A stretch of DNA of 64,000 nucleotides from NCBI GenBank assembly GCA_027422505.1, contig JAPQWV010000739.1, forward strand, positions 62,001 to 126,000, written 5' to 3'. Source of the stretch: Craterostigma plantagineum (taxonomy: Eukaryota > Streptophyta > Magnoliopsida > Lamiales > Linderniaceae). Shown in pieces: positions 1-11,975 of the stretch (position 1 is the first letter of the stretch; every line of letters begins with the position of its first letter). The position numbers and the translations under genes are program-made. The notes beneath the pieces were generated by a model. That model did not search any database. It had not been told where the DNA came from and saw only the letters and a program-made list of their open reading frames with translations.

Positions 1-1470
1 GCATGGGCAATATTTGGGACGTACACACCATGGCAAACATTAAACTTCCAATTGCGGATGCATGCGTCACTCGAGACATCTCTATCTTCTCATCTTCATT
101 GGATGGACACATATCAAGATAACTTGAAGTTAGCAGCAAGAGGGGTGGATATTGGTTTGCTGCCTTGCATGTTGAACCTTCGCCGGACTTTCTTCAAGTA
201 GTTCTTTTGAATTCACAAGCGAGTTGAATCTTCAGATCATTGATATGATCTTTGTTGGGTCCTGCTAGCAGCATATCGTCGACGTACAGCAGCAACATGA
301 TGTAATCTTTAGAGTGCAATCTCTTGAAAAACGCACTACGATCTGAATAAAGCTTGGTGTAGCCGAGACTCATTATGAAAGAATCAAATCTTTTGTACCA
401 GCATCGTGGTGCTTGCTTGAGCCTGCCCATAAAGAGATTTGATTAGCTTGCAATCCAGATCTTCTTTCTCTTTTTCTTGAAAGCCTTCTGGTTGAAGCAT
501 ATATATTTCTTCCTTCAGGTTGTCATGGAGAAAGGCCGTTTTAACGTCGAGTTGCTCAAGATGCAGGTCAAATGTGGCACACATTGACAAGACAACCCTG
601 ACTGTTGTAATCGAACCACCGGTGAGAATATTTCATTGAAGTCGATCCCTTCTTTCTGAGCATATCCCTTTACAACCAGTCTTGCACGATATCCCTCTAT
701 CTGGTCATCACCATTCTGCTTGATTTTGTACACCCATTTGTTTCTAATAGGTCTCCTTCCTTGCGGTAATGGCATCAACTCTCATGTCTTATTTTTACTG
801 AGAGCTTCCATTTCTTTTTGCATTGCTGAAATCCACTAGCTCGCATCTGAACTCTTCAGTGCTTCTTGGAAAGTCGTTGGCTCTACATCTCAGTTAGAAA
901 ACAGTATGCAATGTTGCTCTCAATATCATAACCTGAGTACCAAATTGGCGGCTTACATATTCATTTTGATCGCCAGAGGTCCGATACTTCAGTATCGACT
1001 GGGCCGAACTTTTCGAGCGCTGGTTCGGCTTCAGAAGAATCATCTTGCTGGCAATTTTCTCTTCGTCGGTGTTGGTGTAGTCTTTGTCATATTGCCATCA
1101 TGGTTGACTTGCTCCTGGTCGCTATCTTCGAGGAAATTAACATCTCTGCTGATAACAACTTGCGGTAAGTGAGATCCCACAAGCGATAACCTTTACTCCT
1201 TCAGCGTACCCCAAGAATAGATATCTTCTGGACTTTGGATCCAACTTAGTCGTTTCTTGATTGTGGTACATCACATATACAGGACTTCCAAATACATGAA
1301 GGTTTGAATAATCAACAGGTTTGCCAGTCCACATTTTCATCGGTGTCCTCATCTCTATAGCTGTAGATGGGGCACGATTCACCACATGGGGCCCGATTCA
1401 CCACATAACAGGCATTGCAGACCGCTTCCGCCCAAAACTCCTTGTCTAGGCTTACAGTTCTCAGCATAGC
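1..1470 (-). pseudogene. Element A pol fragment: reverse transcriptase and integrase C-terminal part
   Basis: Read right to left, the segment starts in the integrase C-terminal region (LDKEFWAEAV near 1430-1460, then VFGSPVYV and FLGYAEGVK near 1190-1300). It passes through a linker into reverse transcriptase: NKWVYKIKQNGD near 715-740, ARLVVKGYAQKEGIDF near 650-690, LEQLDVKTAFLHDNL near 520-560 and the catalytic YVDDMLLAGP near 265-295. The YVDD box is intact, but at least four frame changes break the protein. The remaining RT C-terminus and RNase H run off the left end. The integrase continues at 4544 across the hAT insertion in the same frame once the 8 bp duplication is discounted. Confidence 0.85.
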
Positions 1471-2017
1471 TAGGGGTGTACAAATCGGTTTTCGGGTTAT
1501 TCGGTTTGGGTTATTCAGTTTTTGACAATTGAGACAACCACCCGCAAACCGAACCAAAACCAATTAACTATTTGGTTACCGGGTTATTCGGTTTTCGGGT
1601 TAAGTGGTTTGGTTATGTAAAAACCACACCAGGCTTGCTACTCAATTATAAAGAACATCATACGTGGGAGTCTTCAATGTCCACAATCCATGAACAATAT
1701 TACATAATAACAAACAACATTCTACTACACGAGTATTCAAAAACACAAAGCATCCTTCACTTTCAACAAAATCCTCCCATCATACAAAATATTACAAGTG
1801 CATAATATTGCAAGTGCAATATAAATAACAAAAATCAGGTAATATGAGTTATAAGATCAATAACAACTTACTTACCACTTGAATGAAAGAAAACTTCCCC
1901 AATCTTCATTTCAACTTGCCATCCTCCAATTCTGTTAGAAACAAGAAAGATAATCACATTAACTAGTAAACTATATTTCAAAAAGTGACAAAACACAAAC
2001 TTTTAAATCACCTTCTT

Positions 2018-3383
2018 CTAACTATTGAAGATAATCACAATTTTCTTCATTTTCTTCCACGTGGAGTTTGAACGAAACCGATCTTGGCAACAAACAAGTG
2101 CTTGAACAACCCTAGGAGTTAAAGAGCTCCTAAATGCATCAACGTTAGATATTGGAATTGCCAAAACATCTTGAGCCATCAAAGATAAAATAGGAAACCC
2201 TGGACAATTAACCTTCCACCAATCCAATATATCAAAACCATCAGATTCTTCCTCAACTTCCTCTTTTAAATACTTATCCAATTCAGATTTTGATTCCATC
2301 GTACCACTCTCTTCTTTTCTCCTTTTCATCTCCATCCTAAATTTATCTTTCAAAACTTTTGATGGTTGCATGGCTACCGGTGAATTTCTTTTCCCAATGA
2401 TGCGATTGAAGATGTAGTAGAAAATGATGCATTGAGAGGAGCAACAATGGGAGGGGCATGAATTCTCAGGTAATCCGCAAATATCTCATAAACAACATCT
2501 TTAACTAAAGAAGCATACTCAGGCCCTCTTTTTTCATAAACATCACTGAACATAATCTCCATGTATGCAAACTTATTCCTCGGATCAAGCAACGAGGCAA
2601 CAAAGACAAGCATATTAAATTTGTTTATCTTTCCATAATACTTGTCGAACTTAACCTTCATCAATTCAGCCATGTCAACATGATTAAAATCATCACTTTC
2701 ATTGAGACACTTCTTCAAAAGCACATCATTACAAGTGATATCATCTAAGAAAGAATAAGCAGTCACATATTTTGTCCCTAAAACCTTCAAAGTCAACTCA
2801 TAAAAATGAGAAAGAAAACCAGCCAATCTTCTCACCTTTTCCCAATCAGCCACGCTTCGCACCTCGGTCTATTGCAAATCATCTCTAAAATCTGACTGCT
2901 CCATAGCATATCTTGTGAACGCCCTTTCATAAACCTTAGTTGTTTCCAACATCAAATAGGTGGAGTTCCACCTTGTAGGGACATCTAGAACTAGATTCTT
3001 GGTGCTAGAACACTTCTCAATTTCCGCAAATTGTTTAAACTTCTTAATTCGCTGCGGAGATTGCTTGAAATACTTAACGGCAGCCCTAACACATTCAACA
3101 GACGTCCTAATAGAACTTAAACCATCTTGAACAATTAGATTCATGATATGTGGAACACAACGAATAGCAACCCCTTTCCTCCCAAGATACACTTATCATA
3201 ACGCTCAAATTGTGATCTCAAATACGCAACAGCAACATCATTTGCACTAGCATTATCGACAGTAATAGTAAAGACATTATCAATTCCCCAATCAACTAAA
3301 CACAACTCAGTTGCCTTTCCAATGTCGTTTCCCCTATGACTCGATATAGGCTTAAATTCAGCACTTTCTTTTGCAACTTCCAA
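2018..3383 (-). pseudogene. hAT transposase, RICESLEEPER/ZBED-like, broken (element B)
   Basis: Several overlapping minus-strand frames together make a hAT transposase. In protein order: a middle catalytic part around 3141-3383 (DWGIDNVFTITVDNAS), then RCVPHIMNLIVQDGL and LDVPTRWNSTYLML (2869-3192), then a helical region (2374-2862), then the C-terminal dimerisation domain (2018-2371; SELDKYLKEE, DILDWWKVN, FPILSLMAQDVLAIPIS). The dimerisation domain has lost part of its conserved serine-rich loop before SSLTPRVVQAL. Frame changes near 2372, 2865 and 3190 make it non-functional. The family is seen directly in the motifs; the RICESLEEPER comparison comes from knowledge of the family. Confidence 0.85.
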
Positions 3384-3749
3384 TTGTTATCCACAAAATG
3401 AGCAGTAAGACACATACAGTTAATTTTTTATATAGACGTCCAAGTGTCCGTGGTCAAACAAACCCTACCAATATGCCCTTTAATTTGAGCCATCACTTTT
3501 TTCTTTTCTTCCAAATAAAACTGTAAACATCCCTAGCCACAGTCACCCTAGAAGGAAATTGAAATGAAGGTTGACAAGCACTAACAAAATGCCTAAACCC
3601 TTTTCCATCCACTAGTTTGAACGGAAGCTCATCCACAATGATCAGCTGTGATAGTGCCTTCCTAACTGCTAGCTGGTCAAACTTCCAAGCAACTAATTAG
3701 CTTTTCCATCCTCTCCCCCATCTCTAAGAGCTAATTGAGTTTGATTATC

Positions 3750-4011
3750 AGATTTATTCCCAGAACATGAAACACATACTTTCGGATGGCCTAAAAGACT
3801 GCTAGTTCCATGTGTTCTAGTTGACGAAAAATACTCTCTTCCACAATATCGGCACTTTAATTTTCCTCACCACTCTCGCCCGTAAATGAAGTGAAATGTG
3901 CCCATACCTTCGATCTTTTCTTTGAAGATTGAGTTTTCTTTGGCTTTTCCTCAACCGAAATTGCACTTTGTTGTCTGTCCATGTCCATGTCTTTGTCCCT
4001 AGCCTGCACAA
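3750..4011 (-). pseudogene. N-terminal BED-type zinc-finger region of the hAT transposase (element B), degenerate
   Basis: Minus-strand frames here hold a basic stretch (RLRKSQRKLN, KDRRYGHISLHLRARV) and cysteine-bearing codons near 3755-3850, placed where the DNA-binding BED finger of a hAT transposase should lie, upstream of the catalytic part. The zinc ligands cannot be read in a single frame. The assignment rests mainly on position. Confidence 0.45.
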
Positions 4012-4543
4012 TCTCGTGTTCTGACATCCTTCGTTATGTGATGCGACTTTGCTCTTCGACGTAAGCCAAAAAGAAACGGTGATAGGTGATGGTTTCAGTT
4101 GGTTGTGATAGATGGTGGCAACAAGCCAAAAAGGAAATGGTGTTGCTGTTGTGTATGTTCAATGTTGGTGATGGGCGATGGTCTGGGAATGGGATCGATG
4201 CCCTAGGCCTAGTTAGTGTTATTTTAACTTAAGTATGATAATATATATATATATATATATATACACGTACATACATGGGCTAATTCGATGCCCTAGGCCC
4301 ATTAATATTATTTTAATTTAAGTATAGCATATTAGTATATATACTGTACATGGGCTAATTCGGGTTTCAGACGGGCCCCGAATTTTTTACCTGGCCCAAT
4401 ACCCGAACCATTCCCCAATTTAATAAATCGGGTCCCCCATTTAACCCGCCCATTTACCCAAAAACCAAACCAGTTGACCCGAATTTGAAACGGGTCGGGC
4501 GGGTTAATTGGGTCACCAATTAATGAACACCCCTAAGCATAGC

Positions 4544-5252
4544 CCTTGTTCTTTCCAACAGGGTCCTATTCAGCCGCTCTGCAACCCCATTTTGTTGTGG
4601 AGTGTATGCCGTGGTGAACTGTCTTTTAATACCCGCACCTTTGCAGAATTCATTGAATTCTTTGCCAGTATACTCCTCCATTATCGGACCGCAGACATTT
4701 GATCTTTTTACTGGATTCAAGTTCGACCCGCGCTTTGTATGTTTTAAATATAGGAAATACATCATCCTTCTTCTTGATTGGATCACCCAGCATCTTCTGG
4801 AACAGTCGTCTATGAATGATACGAAGTAGTTCGCTCCCCCCAGAGATGTGACTGATGCTTGCCCAACGTCAGAGTGCAGTAGTTCCAGAATTTCTTTACT
4901 TCTGAAATTTGACGGGTTGAACTTCAGGCGATGCTGCTTGCTTACATTGCAATTCTCACAAAATGGTAGTGAGACGGTTGTGAGTCCAGGAAGTAGATTC
5001 TTCTGGATAAGGATTTTCATGCCTTCAGACATATGACCAAGCTTCTTGTGCCAAGTCATCGAAGATTTTCTCCCTTCATTATTATCTGCGCTGCTTGAAA
5101 GATTTCCATGACCTTGTTCTCCAGTTTAATTGTGAGACCAAGATCATCTAGCTGCACCACAGACAATAGATTTTTCTTGAGACTCTCAACAAGTCGCACA
5201 GCTTGAATGGTACGGATGGTGCCATCGTACATCTTTAATTTGACCGTACAAG
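4544..5252 (-). pseudogene. Element A pol fragment: protease-to-integrase region
   Basis: Read right to left: a copia protease-side stretch (VKLKMYDGTIRTIQAVRLV, then KKNLLSVVQLDDLG; 5056-5256), the GAG-pre-integrase/HHCC region (TWHKKLGHMSEGM and CENCNVSKQHRLKF), integrase core (LELLHSDVG and YFVSFIDDCSRR), and the third acidic residue in YTPQQNGVAERLNRTLLERTRAML, which ends exactly at the hAT insertion. The second catalytic Asp region is garbled (NVCGPIMEEYTGKEF). The protease active-site DSG is not present; it would lie upstream, where element C inserted and sequence was lost. Confidence 0.85.
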
Positions 5253-6521
5253 TCACGTATTACACGCAGCGGAAAATTAAAATTTTTTTATATCAACATA
5301 TCAACCGATTCCGACAGGATCCATGCGAATTAAAGCCTAACTAGTTTATAGAGATGTACATGTTCTTTCTTCGAATTGAGCGATGTTTGATAATACCAAA
5401 AGTATGGTACCTCTACCGATATCCACCGAGAATTCGATCAAAGAATCGCCCTTTATTTAGCTAGAAATACTCGAACGATGTTGTGTGTGATTCATATTCT
5501 TCGAGGAAGTACAAAACTGCATTATAATCCCATGTAAGAAATCTATATATCATAATAGATATAAATAAAGATGTATATATGAGTCAATCGCGGCTGCTCC
5601 ATCTTAGTAATTAGAATCTCATTTAATTACTAAAATTTATTTCCATCATTACACCATCATTTCCGTAAGATAAGTATAACCATAAAAGATCATATCTTTA
5701 TGGTTTACAATCTACCAATCATAGGCGTATTACTTGTTTTATTGTCTTAATCCAACCCACAATAATAGAGCATAGCCGATTCCTCAATAAATGATAAAAT
5801 ATACCCCATATATATTTATCATATCGTATCACACATCTTATTTGAATCTTTATTTATGTTATATATTATATAATGAAAAGATAAATTATCTCATAATAAA
5901 TTTCTCATTATATTTACATCTACATGTAACATACAAAATAAATTCTTCGATCTTTTTCTTTCGGTGTGACCCAGTAGGATCCATGTCACACTGGCAATAG
6001 AATTTGATCTCATCCTAATTCTATAAATCATAAGTGGTACCTAGCAAATACATTGAGATTACCCAAGTGACACAGATAATAAGTATCTCATAGACATATC
6101 ACCATCCTAAAGCAGTAATTGCCATGTCAATTCCTTGTCGCATAATATCCTAAATAAGTTCAAGGTAGGAATGTGTCATCCTCACAATTATTTATTCAAT
6201 GCCAAAAGTTCATCGTAAATATAATTACTCTTAATCACATTGAATGCATTACGATATCACTTTCTTCAAGGGGCCCGTGTATATCATCACTCATAAAATA
6301 TGTGGGACAAAATATTCTTGATGAACATAATCCACTTCACCAGTCACGCCTGTGGCAGCACCACCCGTATTAGTTGCCGTTTACGGCTAACGTTGAGCGA
6401 TACTAACAGACACGCACTTCTAGTGTTGAAAAATGGACATATCATATTATAGAATTCAAGACACGTATGAAACATTAATGACACAAACACGATCCATAGT
6501 ATGTTTCCTTTCGGGTCTATC
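5253..6521 (-). repeat. Element C 3' LTR, left part
   Basis: It matches 32509 to about 33776 in the 5' LTR nearly base for base (cacgtattacacgcagcgg at the left end, cgggtctatc at the right end). The last five bases, ctatc (6517-6521), are the duplication made when D inserted. A stem of GTGTGAC and GTCACAC surrounds a 14 bp loop at 5964-5991. Confidence 0.92.
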
Positions 6522-6871
6522 TGTTAGGTCCTAAGATTAACAACTCTAACATCCTAGGCAAGAATTCAAAGTAATTCGACGATAATGATAATCAATAAGA
6601 TTCGATCGAAAAACTCATTTGAAGAACGATAGAGAGAATTCGAGTACAGTGAGAAAGTTACTGTTGTTTCACTCTCTAGAAATTGAATTGCAAGCCTTTC
6701 GGATCAATTTTTAAACTTTCTCTATTCAGCTCAATTGCTTTACATGTATTTATACCAAACAAGCTTGGTATAAATATCAAACTAGTCCTAATCTAAGGAC
6801 TACTATACAAAACGTCCCAAATTACAAGGACAACTAATAAAATCAAGCACAATTAGAAATGGTATTATACA
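6522..6871 (-). repeat. Element D 3' LTR
   Basis: This 350 bp direct repeat of 26640-26987 begins TGTTAGGTCC and ends attataca. It differs from the 5' copy at scattered positions, including its last bases. Confidence 0.95.
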
Positions 6872-6992
6872 TTCTCCCCCTTTGTGCTTGATTGCATCTC
6901 TGCGCTGTTCGTCCTTGTTGGGCGTAGTATGATCTGCGCAAGCCCAACGCATACTCATAATCTCTAACCGTTTCCCTTAGCTTCAGGCGCTC
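6872..6992 (-). other. Element D polypurine tract and 3' end of its internal region
   Basis: The complement of ttctccccctttg (6872-6884) is a purine run directly beside the 3' LTR, the expected plus-strand primer site. The rest, to 6992, reads as an open minus-strand frame (start LKLRETVRDYEYALGLRR) of unknown content. It may be the extreme 3' end of D's coding or untranslated region, and it ends where E's LTR starts. Confidence 0.75.
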
Positions 6993-7290
6993 TGTTAGGA
7001 TATTTAGTGATTGTGTCAATAGTTTATGTCTTGGGATTAATATTGTAATTATCTTTTTAGCTTGGGCTTTGGACTAGAATGTAATTAGTTAATCTTTAGT
7101 ATTTGGGCCTTAATATACCTAGGGTTAATGTGGTATATAAGGTTTTACCAACACCATTTGAAACGTAATCAAAGATCAAAAGGCTAACCTTAGTTTTCAC
7201 ACACTACACACACTTGAAGGTGAGAAATTCTCCCTTTTTCATTCCATCAAAGCCTCTTTGACTCCTTGTTTGGTGCAATCGGGACCAACA
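6993..7290 (+). repeat. Element E 5' LTR
   Basis: This 298 bp segment begins TGTTAGGATA and ends GGACCAACA, with a primer-binding site two bases downstream. No second copy exists in the window, so the boundaries rest on the terminal TG/CA and the primer-binding site. Confidence 0.8.
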
Positions 7291-7292
7291 AG

Positions 7293-7304
7293 TGGTATCA
7301 GAGC
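7293..7304 (+). promoter_or_regulatory. Element E primer-binding site (initiator Met-tRNA)
   Basis: TGGTATCAGAGC, complementary to the 3' end of plant initiator Met-tRNA, two bases after the LTR. Confidence 0.9.
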
Positions 7305-8825
7305 AAACGTGGATCGATCTGCATTGATTTGAATCCAGTTTCGTTCAATTCCGAGAAAGATCAAAGGTGTTTTGGGCAAAAATCACTTTCGGGCATTTTG
7401 AACTCGTTTTGGGGTTTTAATGCCTCGTGTTTGTGTTTAAAACCTTCCCCCAGATCGATTCTATGCCTAAAATGTTTTTATAACACTTTTGGATCAGTTT
7501 TAACGAGTTTTGAACAAGATCGAAGCAAAAACTCTTCAGAAAAGGACATCTCGGCCATTCTCTGTTTTTGGTCGATTTGATCTATTTTTTGTTGTTTTTA
7601 ACCCACAAATCGGTCGATTATGTGTTTAGGGAAGAATTTCTGAAGTTTAGGATCAATTTTGAGCGATTTTGGTTGAGATTTGAGCAAGAACTGGACGATT
7701 TTCTGGCAAAACGCATGAAAGCAATGGAACAGTGAAAGCTCGTTCTTGACCGCGAAAATTTTTGCTTAATCGTTCCAGTCCGCGAAATTTTCACATCTGC
7801 GAAATTTGATTCCGAGAATTTACCTAGAACCGCGAAAAATTTCACTTTCACTGCATTTTTTCACAACTGCCTATTTTCAAAATCCGAGAAACCTTATATC
7901 TGCGAAATTTGATTCCGAGAATTTTTCTAAAAAACGCGAAATTTGCTCACTCGGAAACCTTTCATCTGCGAAATTTGCTTACTCTTCATTTATCCGAGAA
8001 ACTTTGTACCTGAGAAAGCTTATTCTGCGAATTTCTCTGAGCCGCGAAATTTTTCAGCCGAGAACTTTTTTGAAATTTTATCCGAGAAATTTTTCAAAAC
8101 CGAGGAAGTTTGCAAATTCGCGAAATTTTTTTAAACCACGACTTTTTAATCCAAGAAATTTTCAGCCGAGAAAGTTTATTTCATCCGAGAAAGTTTTTCA
8201 AAACCACGATTCTTTCAAATCCGAGAAAAACTTCCTAAAATCACACTTCAACTCTCGATGCGAAATTTCTTGCGTAGGTGTTAAAAATTCAAAATCAAGA
8301 ATCTTTCTCACATGCGAAATTTTAAAATCCGAGAAATTTTCAACTGAGAATTTTTCTTCCGAGAATTTCTCTTTAAAACTCACAAACACCGAAATTTCTC
8401 AACACATAATTTCTCGGATAATTCTTCATATAATCATGTCCCTTCAAACTGCGAATTTTCTTTTCCTGACGTGTTAAGGTTTTTGTTTTTCTCGAGTTAA
8501 AATTTTCTCGGGTTAAATTTTTCTCAAACTTATTTAAGATTTGATCCTTACACTTTAGTCCTATCACCCTAGACCACTTTTGACATAAAATTTTTTTTCT
8601 CGCCTCAAATCTTGTTTTTAAATTTCTAGAACTTCTCCTAATTTCAAGATATATTTTCCCTTCATACATTATCGACCATCACACACGCTCACTTAGTTCT
8701 AAGAAATTCTTTAAACAATTTTTTTCTCAAAACTCTACACGGTAAACTCATATTCTCATCTCGTTCGTTACTAACTCTCTTATCTATACAAGATCAAAAC
8801 CACGGACGATTCGACTGCACCAACC
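7305..8825 (+). other. Element E untranslated leader with dense degenerate repeat (CCGAGAA / GCGAAATTT words)
   Basis: About 1.5 kb lies between the primer-binding site and gag. From about 7740 to 8430 it is packed with dozens of short words such as ccgagaa, gcgaaattt and tccgagaaattt at irregular spacing. A long plus-strand frame (7806-8477) runs through the array, but its product is a low-complexity string of Arg-Asn-Phe and Pro-Arg-Lys words and is judged not a gene. D's leader (25572-26625) shows related words on the opposite strand. Confidence 0.7.
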
Positions 8826-9979
8826 ATGTCTACCACGAATGACATCTCAACAGTGGGCTCCGACACCAGGCCTCCGATGCTGCGACAAGGCGACTACAGC
8901 ATATGGACAAACCGATTCCTCACGTTCATTAGGAACAAAGGCGCACCACTCTCTCAATACCTTCTGGACTCCATCTTCAATGGTCCAGCACAGTTCTGGA
9001 CGATCATCCCTGCACAGCCAAATGCAAACCCTCCCATGGATGAACGCCGCACTCCAAGAGGTCCCATCAATGAGGATGAACAGGCTCGCCTACAGGCCGA
9101 TGAGACTGCCAAATGATATCTCTTCCAGGCTATGGGAAACGAGGTCTACGCTCACATTGAGTGCTGCACAACATCTAAGGAAATATGGGATGAACTCGTG
9201 GAAATTATGGCAGGCACAACTGAGAGTGCTCAAGGGAGGAAATCAGCATGTCTCTCGCAGTATGAACACTTCCAGGCCTATGAAGGAGAGGAACTGCGTG
9301 ACACATACCTCCGATACTTGAAGGTCATCAATGAACTCAAGAAAGCCAGGATCTCGAGCGACAAATTCGATATCAACAACCGCTTCCTTGGTAGCCTCAA
9401 ACCACATTGGGGCAATGCAATCGTGATGATGATTCAGAGTAAGGACCTCTCCAACACTTCCATCCATGCTCTCTATGACAGTACGTCTTCCTATGCTCCT
9501 TACGTGCAACCTCAGTCCACCAACACTCGAGTCGACCCACTGGCCCTCCTTTCGAACAAGACCAATGAACGATCTTCCGCCACAAAGACCAAACAGAACA
9601 AAGGGAAGCTACCAGCTGCTGTATCTGACTCCTCTTCAGGATCCGAAGCTGATACAGAATCTGATGAAGATGTTCGTGATCTACGCAAACAACTGGCAAT
9701 GCTCACAAAGATGGTCTCAAAGAAGATCGAGAAAAAATCCTCATCCTCCTCCAATCGCCAAAGAACCTTTAGCGGCACTAAAAAGACCACCCCCACGGAG
9801 AAAGCCAAGCCGACAAAGAAAGAGGAGGAATCAGCACCTCAGAAGTCTGTGAAGTGCTTTCGATGTGGAAAGTCAGGCCACTTTGCCAAGGAATGCCACG
9901 CACCACGCGTCAAGGACTCCGGCTATTACGACCGTAAGGCCAGATTGACCCGCATAATGGAAAGTGGGAAAGTTCATCT
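8826..9979 (+). pseudogene. Element E gag, N-terminal part with zinc knuckle
   Basis: The frame starts at the ATG at 8826 (start MSTTNDISTVGSD) with the copia gag signature MLRQGDYSIWTNRFLTFI. It has an in-frame TGA at 9114-9116 in the context AAA-TGA-TAT, where CGA would restore Arg. It continues through YLFQAMGNEVY and a helical gag domain to an acidic Ser/Glu-rich linker and one zinc knuckle, CFRCGKSGHFAKECH (about 9855-9900). It is interrupted at 9979 by element F; the frame resumes at 19489. Gag packages the element's RNA into virus-like particles; this copy could not make a full protein. Confidence 0.88.
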
Positions 9980-10545
9980 TGTTGGGGAGAGTGAATTTCA
10001 AAAATTTCCTCACCACCGTTACTAAGATCGTGATCGGTAATAAAGAAAACGTGCATGTACAACACATAATAGAGTAGAATGTATTACCCTCGTAGCGAAG
10101 ATCCCTAGCTCCCGGCTGTAGTAAACCGTTCCACGCTTCCACGAGCCACGCCGAAGAGAATCACGCCGACCCCAAAATGTATCACAAACCAATCCCTCCC
10201 AAGGATGGTTAGAGAGGGAATGGAGTTGTTTTTAAGAGATATATTTCCTCAAAATTTTCCTCTAAGGTTGGTACTTTATTTTTCTCTCTCGAAAGTGAAA
10301 AATACATATGAAAACTTAAGTTTTTCACTATTAGAAACTTAGATATATTATAGGCCACGAAATTAGTTAAGAAAATACCATATTTTCTACTTTGAAAGTG
10401 ATTTGTACCATACAAAAATAATATGTCAAAAACATAATGGCCTACCCTTAAAAAATATTCACTAAGGGTTAATATTGCTTAAAAATATTTTTGGCATTTA
10501 ATTAAAAGATAGAAAACAACATCTTGGCATTTTGCATTCCACATG

Positions 10546-10585
<40 letters not shown>

Positions 10586-11960
10586 TTAAATTAATTTCGA
10601 AAATTAAAAATAAAATACCATTTTTACCCTTGTGTTAAAAGTTGGGCCAATAAATAAATTAAGTCAAATATCTAATAAAGGCTTAATTTTATTATTAATA
10701 AATTAAGCCCAATATCTAATAATGGCTTAATATTATTTTTGGTAGAAAATAAATTAATTAAACCCAATATCTAATAAAGGCTTAATATTATTTTTCAGTC
10801 AAAAGCCCACACTTAAATATTTTTCCGAATACTCACGTACCATTATTATGAACGACTCAAAGCCCGTTATATCTCTCTTTGATAGATACTATCTTAGTGA
10901 TCCTTTTTAAGCCCGATTATCTTGGTTCGTCTCAACCCGGCAAGGGAGGAATCGAAGAATTCAGTATGCGCCTAGCCAATCCCGCGGTACCGAATAGATC
11001 CCGTGTTGAGTACGATCATCATCGTTTCACGAACCAACTATAGATTATCGTAGTACGTTTAGACCCTTCACATATGTCCCGGTCGAGTGAGAGTCATGGT
11101 TACGTCAACCTCACTAACTCGACACTATGACAGATTCATGACTGATGAAATTACTAAGCTGCACTCCATGTCTTACTTGAGTCAGTTTATTGCTTTGGCC
11201 AAAGACTTCTTAATTTCCCGTCCCCAAATATTCATAGGACATATATCTCATTTACTAATGAGACTGTGAATCCCTCACGTCTGTCTATGCCCGGCAGTCA
11301 CCCTTCATTGTCAAGACCGCATGTCGCTGCTGAGCCATGTTCTACCTCGAACAATGCGGGTCTAGCAAACTAGTGACAAGTCAAGACTCTGAAGTCAACT
11401 CCGTCAAAGACCCTTTGGTCTAAGGTCCACGTACACTACTATAGTCAATCAATCAATCATTGACGCCTTATCAGAGTAATAGGCCATGTGATCATCGATT
11501 ACGAATCGTGTCCAAATATAAGTTAATCCCCAATTCAACTTATATCAATGTTACGACCTCCCACTTCACAAGTGAATGGTTGGCACAACCATTTAGGAGT
11601 CATCAACAAATAAGTCATAATCGACATTCAGTCACCCTACTGAGTCTAAGACTTATGGACTAATTTAATATCTGAGATTAATAGCTCATCTGTGCCTCCT
11701 CTCTCATCCCATGAGAATCGATAACTAAACTCGTGTATATGGGATTTATTTATTTACCGTCTTATCAGATGCCAAATAAGAACTAAAGGTAAATAAATAA
11801 TAAGCCTATAAAGGAATAATGTAAAATCACATAAAACAAATATTCCATAATTAAGTATTCAAATACAATATTCATATACGTGGTGAATAATACATCGGGT
11901 AAATACAAGTGCCCTATTCATTTCATCCTCGAATGGCATTCTGAGGGCACATTCCTAACA
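9980..11960 (-). repeat. Element F 3' LTR
   Basis: 1981 bp direct repeat of 17492-19488. It contains an (AT)n run at about 10556-10581, much shorter than in the other copy. The two copies otherwise differ at only scattered bases. Confidence 0.95.
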
Positions 11961-11972
11961 ATTTCCCACTTG
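11961..11972 (-). promoter_or_regulatory. Element F polypurine tract
   Basis: The complement of atttcccacttg is purine-rich and directly abuts the 3' LTR, as required for plus-strand priming. Confidence 0.75.
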
Positions 11973-11975
11973 CAC

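Larger units (their letters stand above)
1471..4535 (-). mobile_element. Element B: hAT-superfamily DNA transposon with 8 bp target-site duplication
   Basis: The ends are short inverted repeats, TAGGGGTGT at 1471 and its complement ending at 4535. They are flanked by a perfect 8 bp duplication, agcatagc, at 1463-1470 and 4536-4543. Both the TAGGGGTGT-type terminus and the 8 bp duplication are hAT hallmarks. Subterminal stretches at both ends repeat gggtt/cgggtt-type words. The element disrupts element A's integrase, which resumes on both sides. The internal transposase is on the minus strand and is broken. An (AT)n microsatellite lies at 4240-4262. Confidence 0.93.

Noticed and set aside
5225..5260. 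Exact target-site duplication for element C
   Set aside because: The right flank cttaa has only a loose match (ctttaa near 5231) on the left, and the outer 21 bases of the left LTR are missing or diverged, so no duplication can be claimed.
7730..8430. CRISPR-like array
   Set aside because: Repeat words are short and variable with no constant spacer length; the setting is a plant retrotransposon leader.
7806..8477. A 223-codon plus-strand frame in element E's leader
   Set aside because: It is a translation of a short-word repeat array, with a low-complexity product and no domain; it lies between the primer-binding site and gag.
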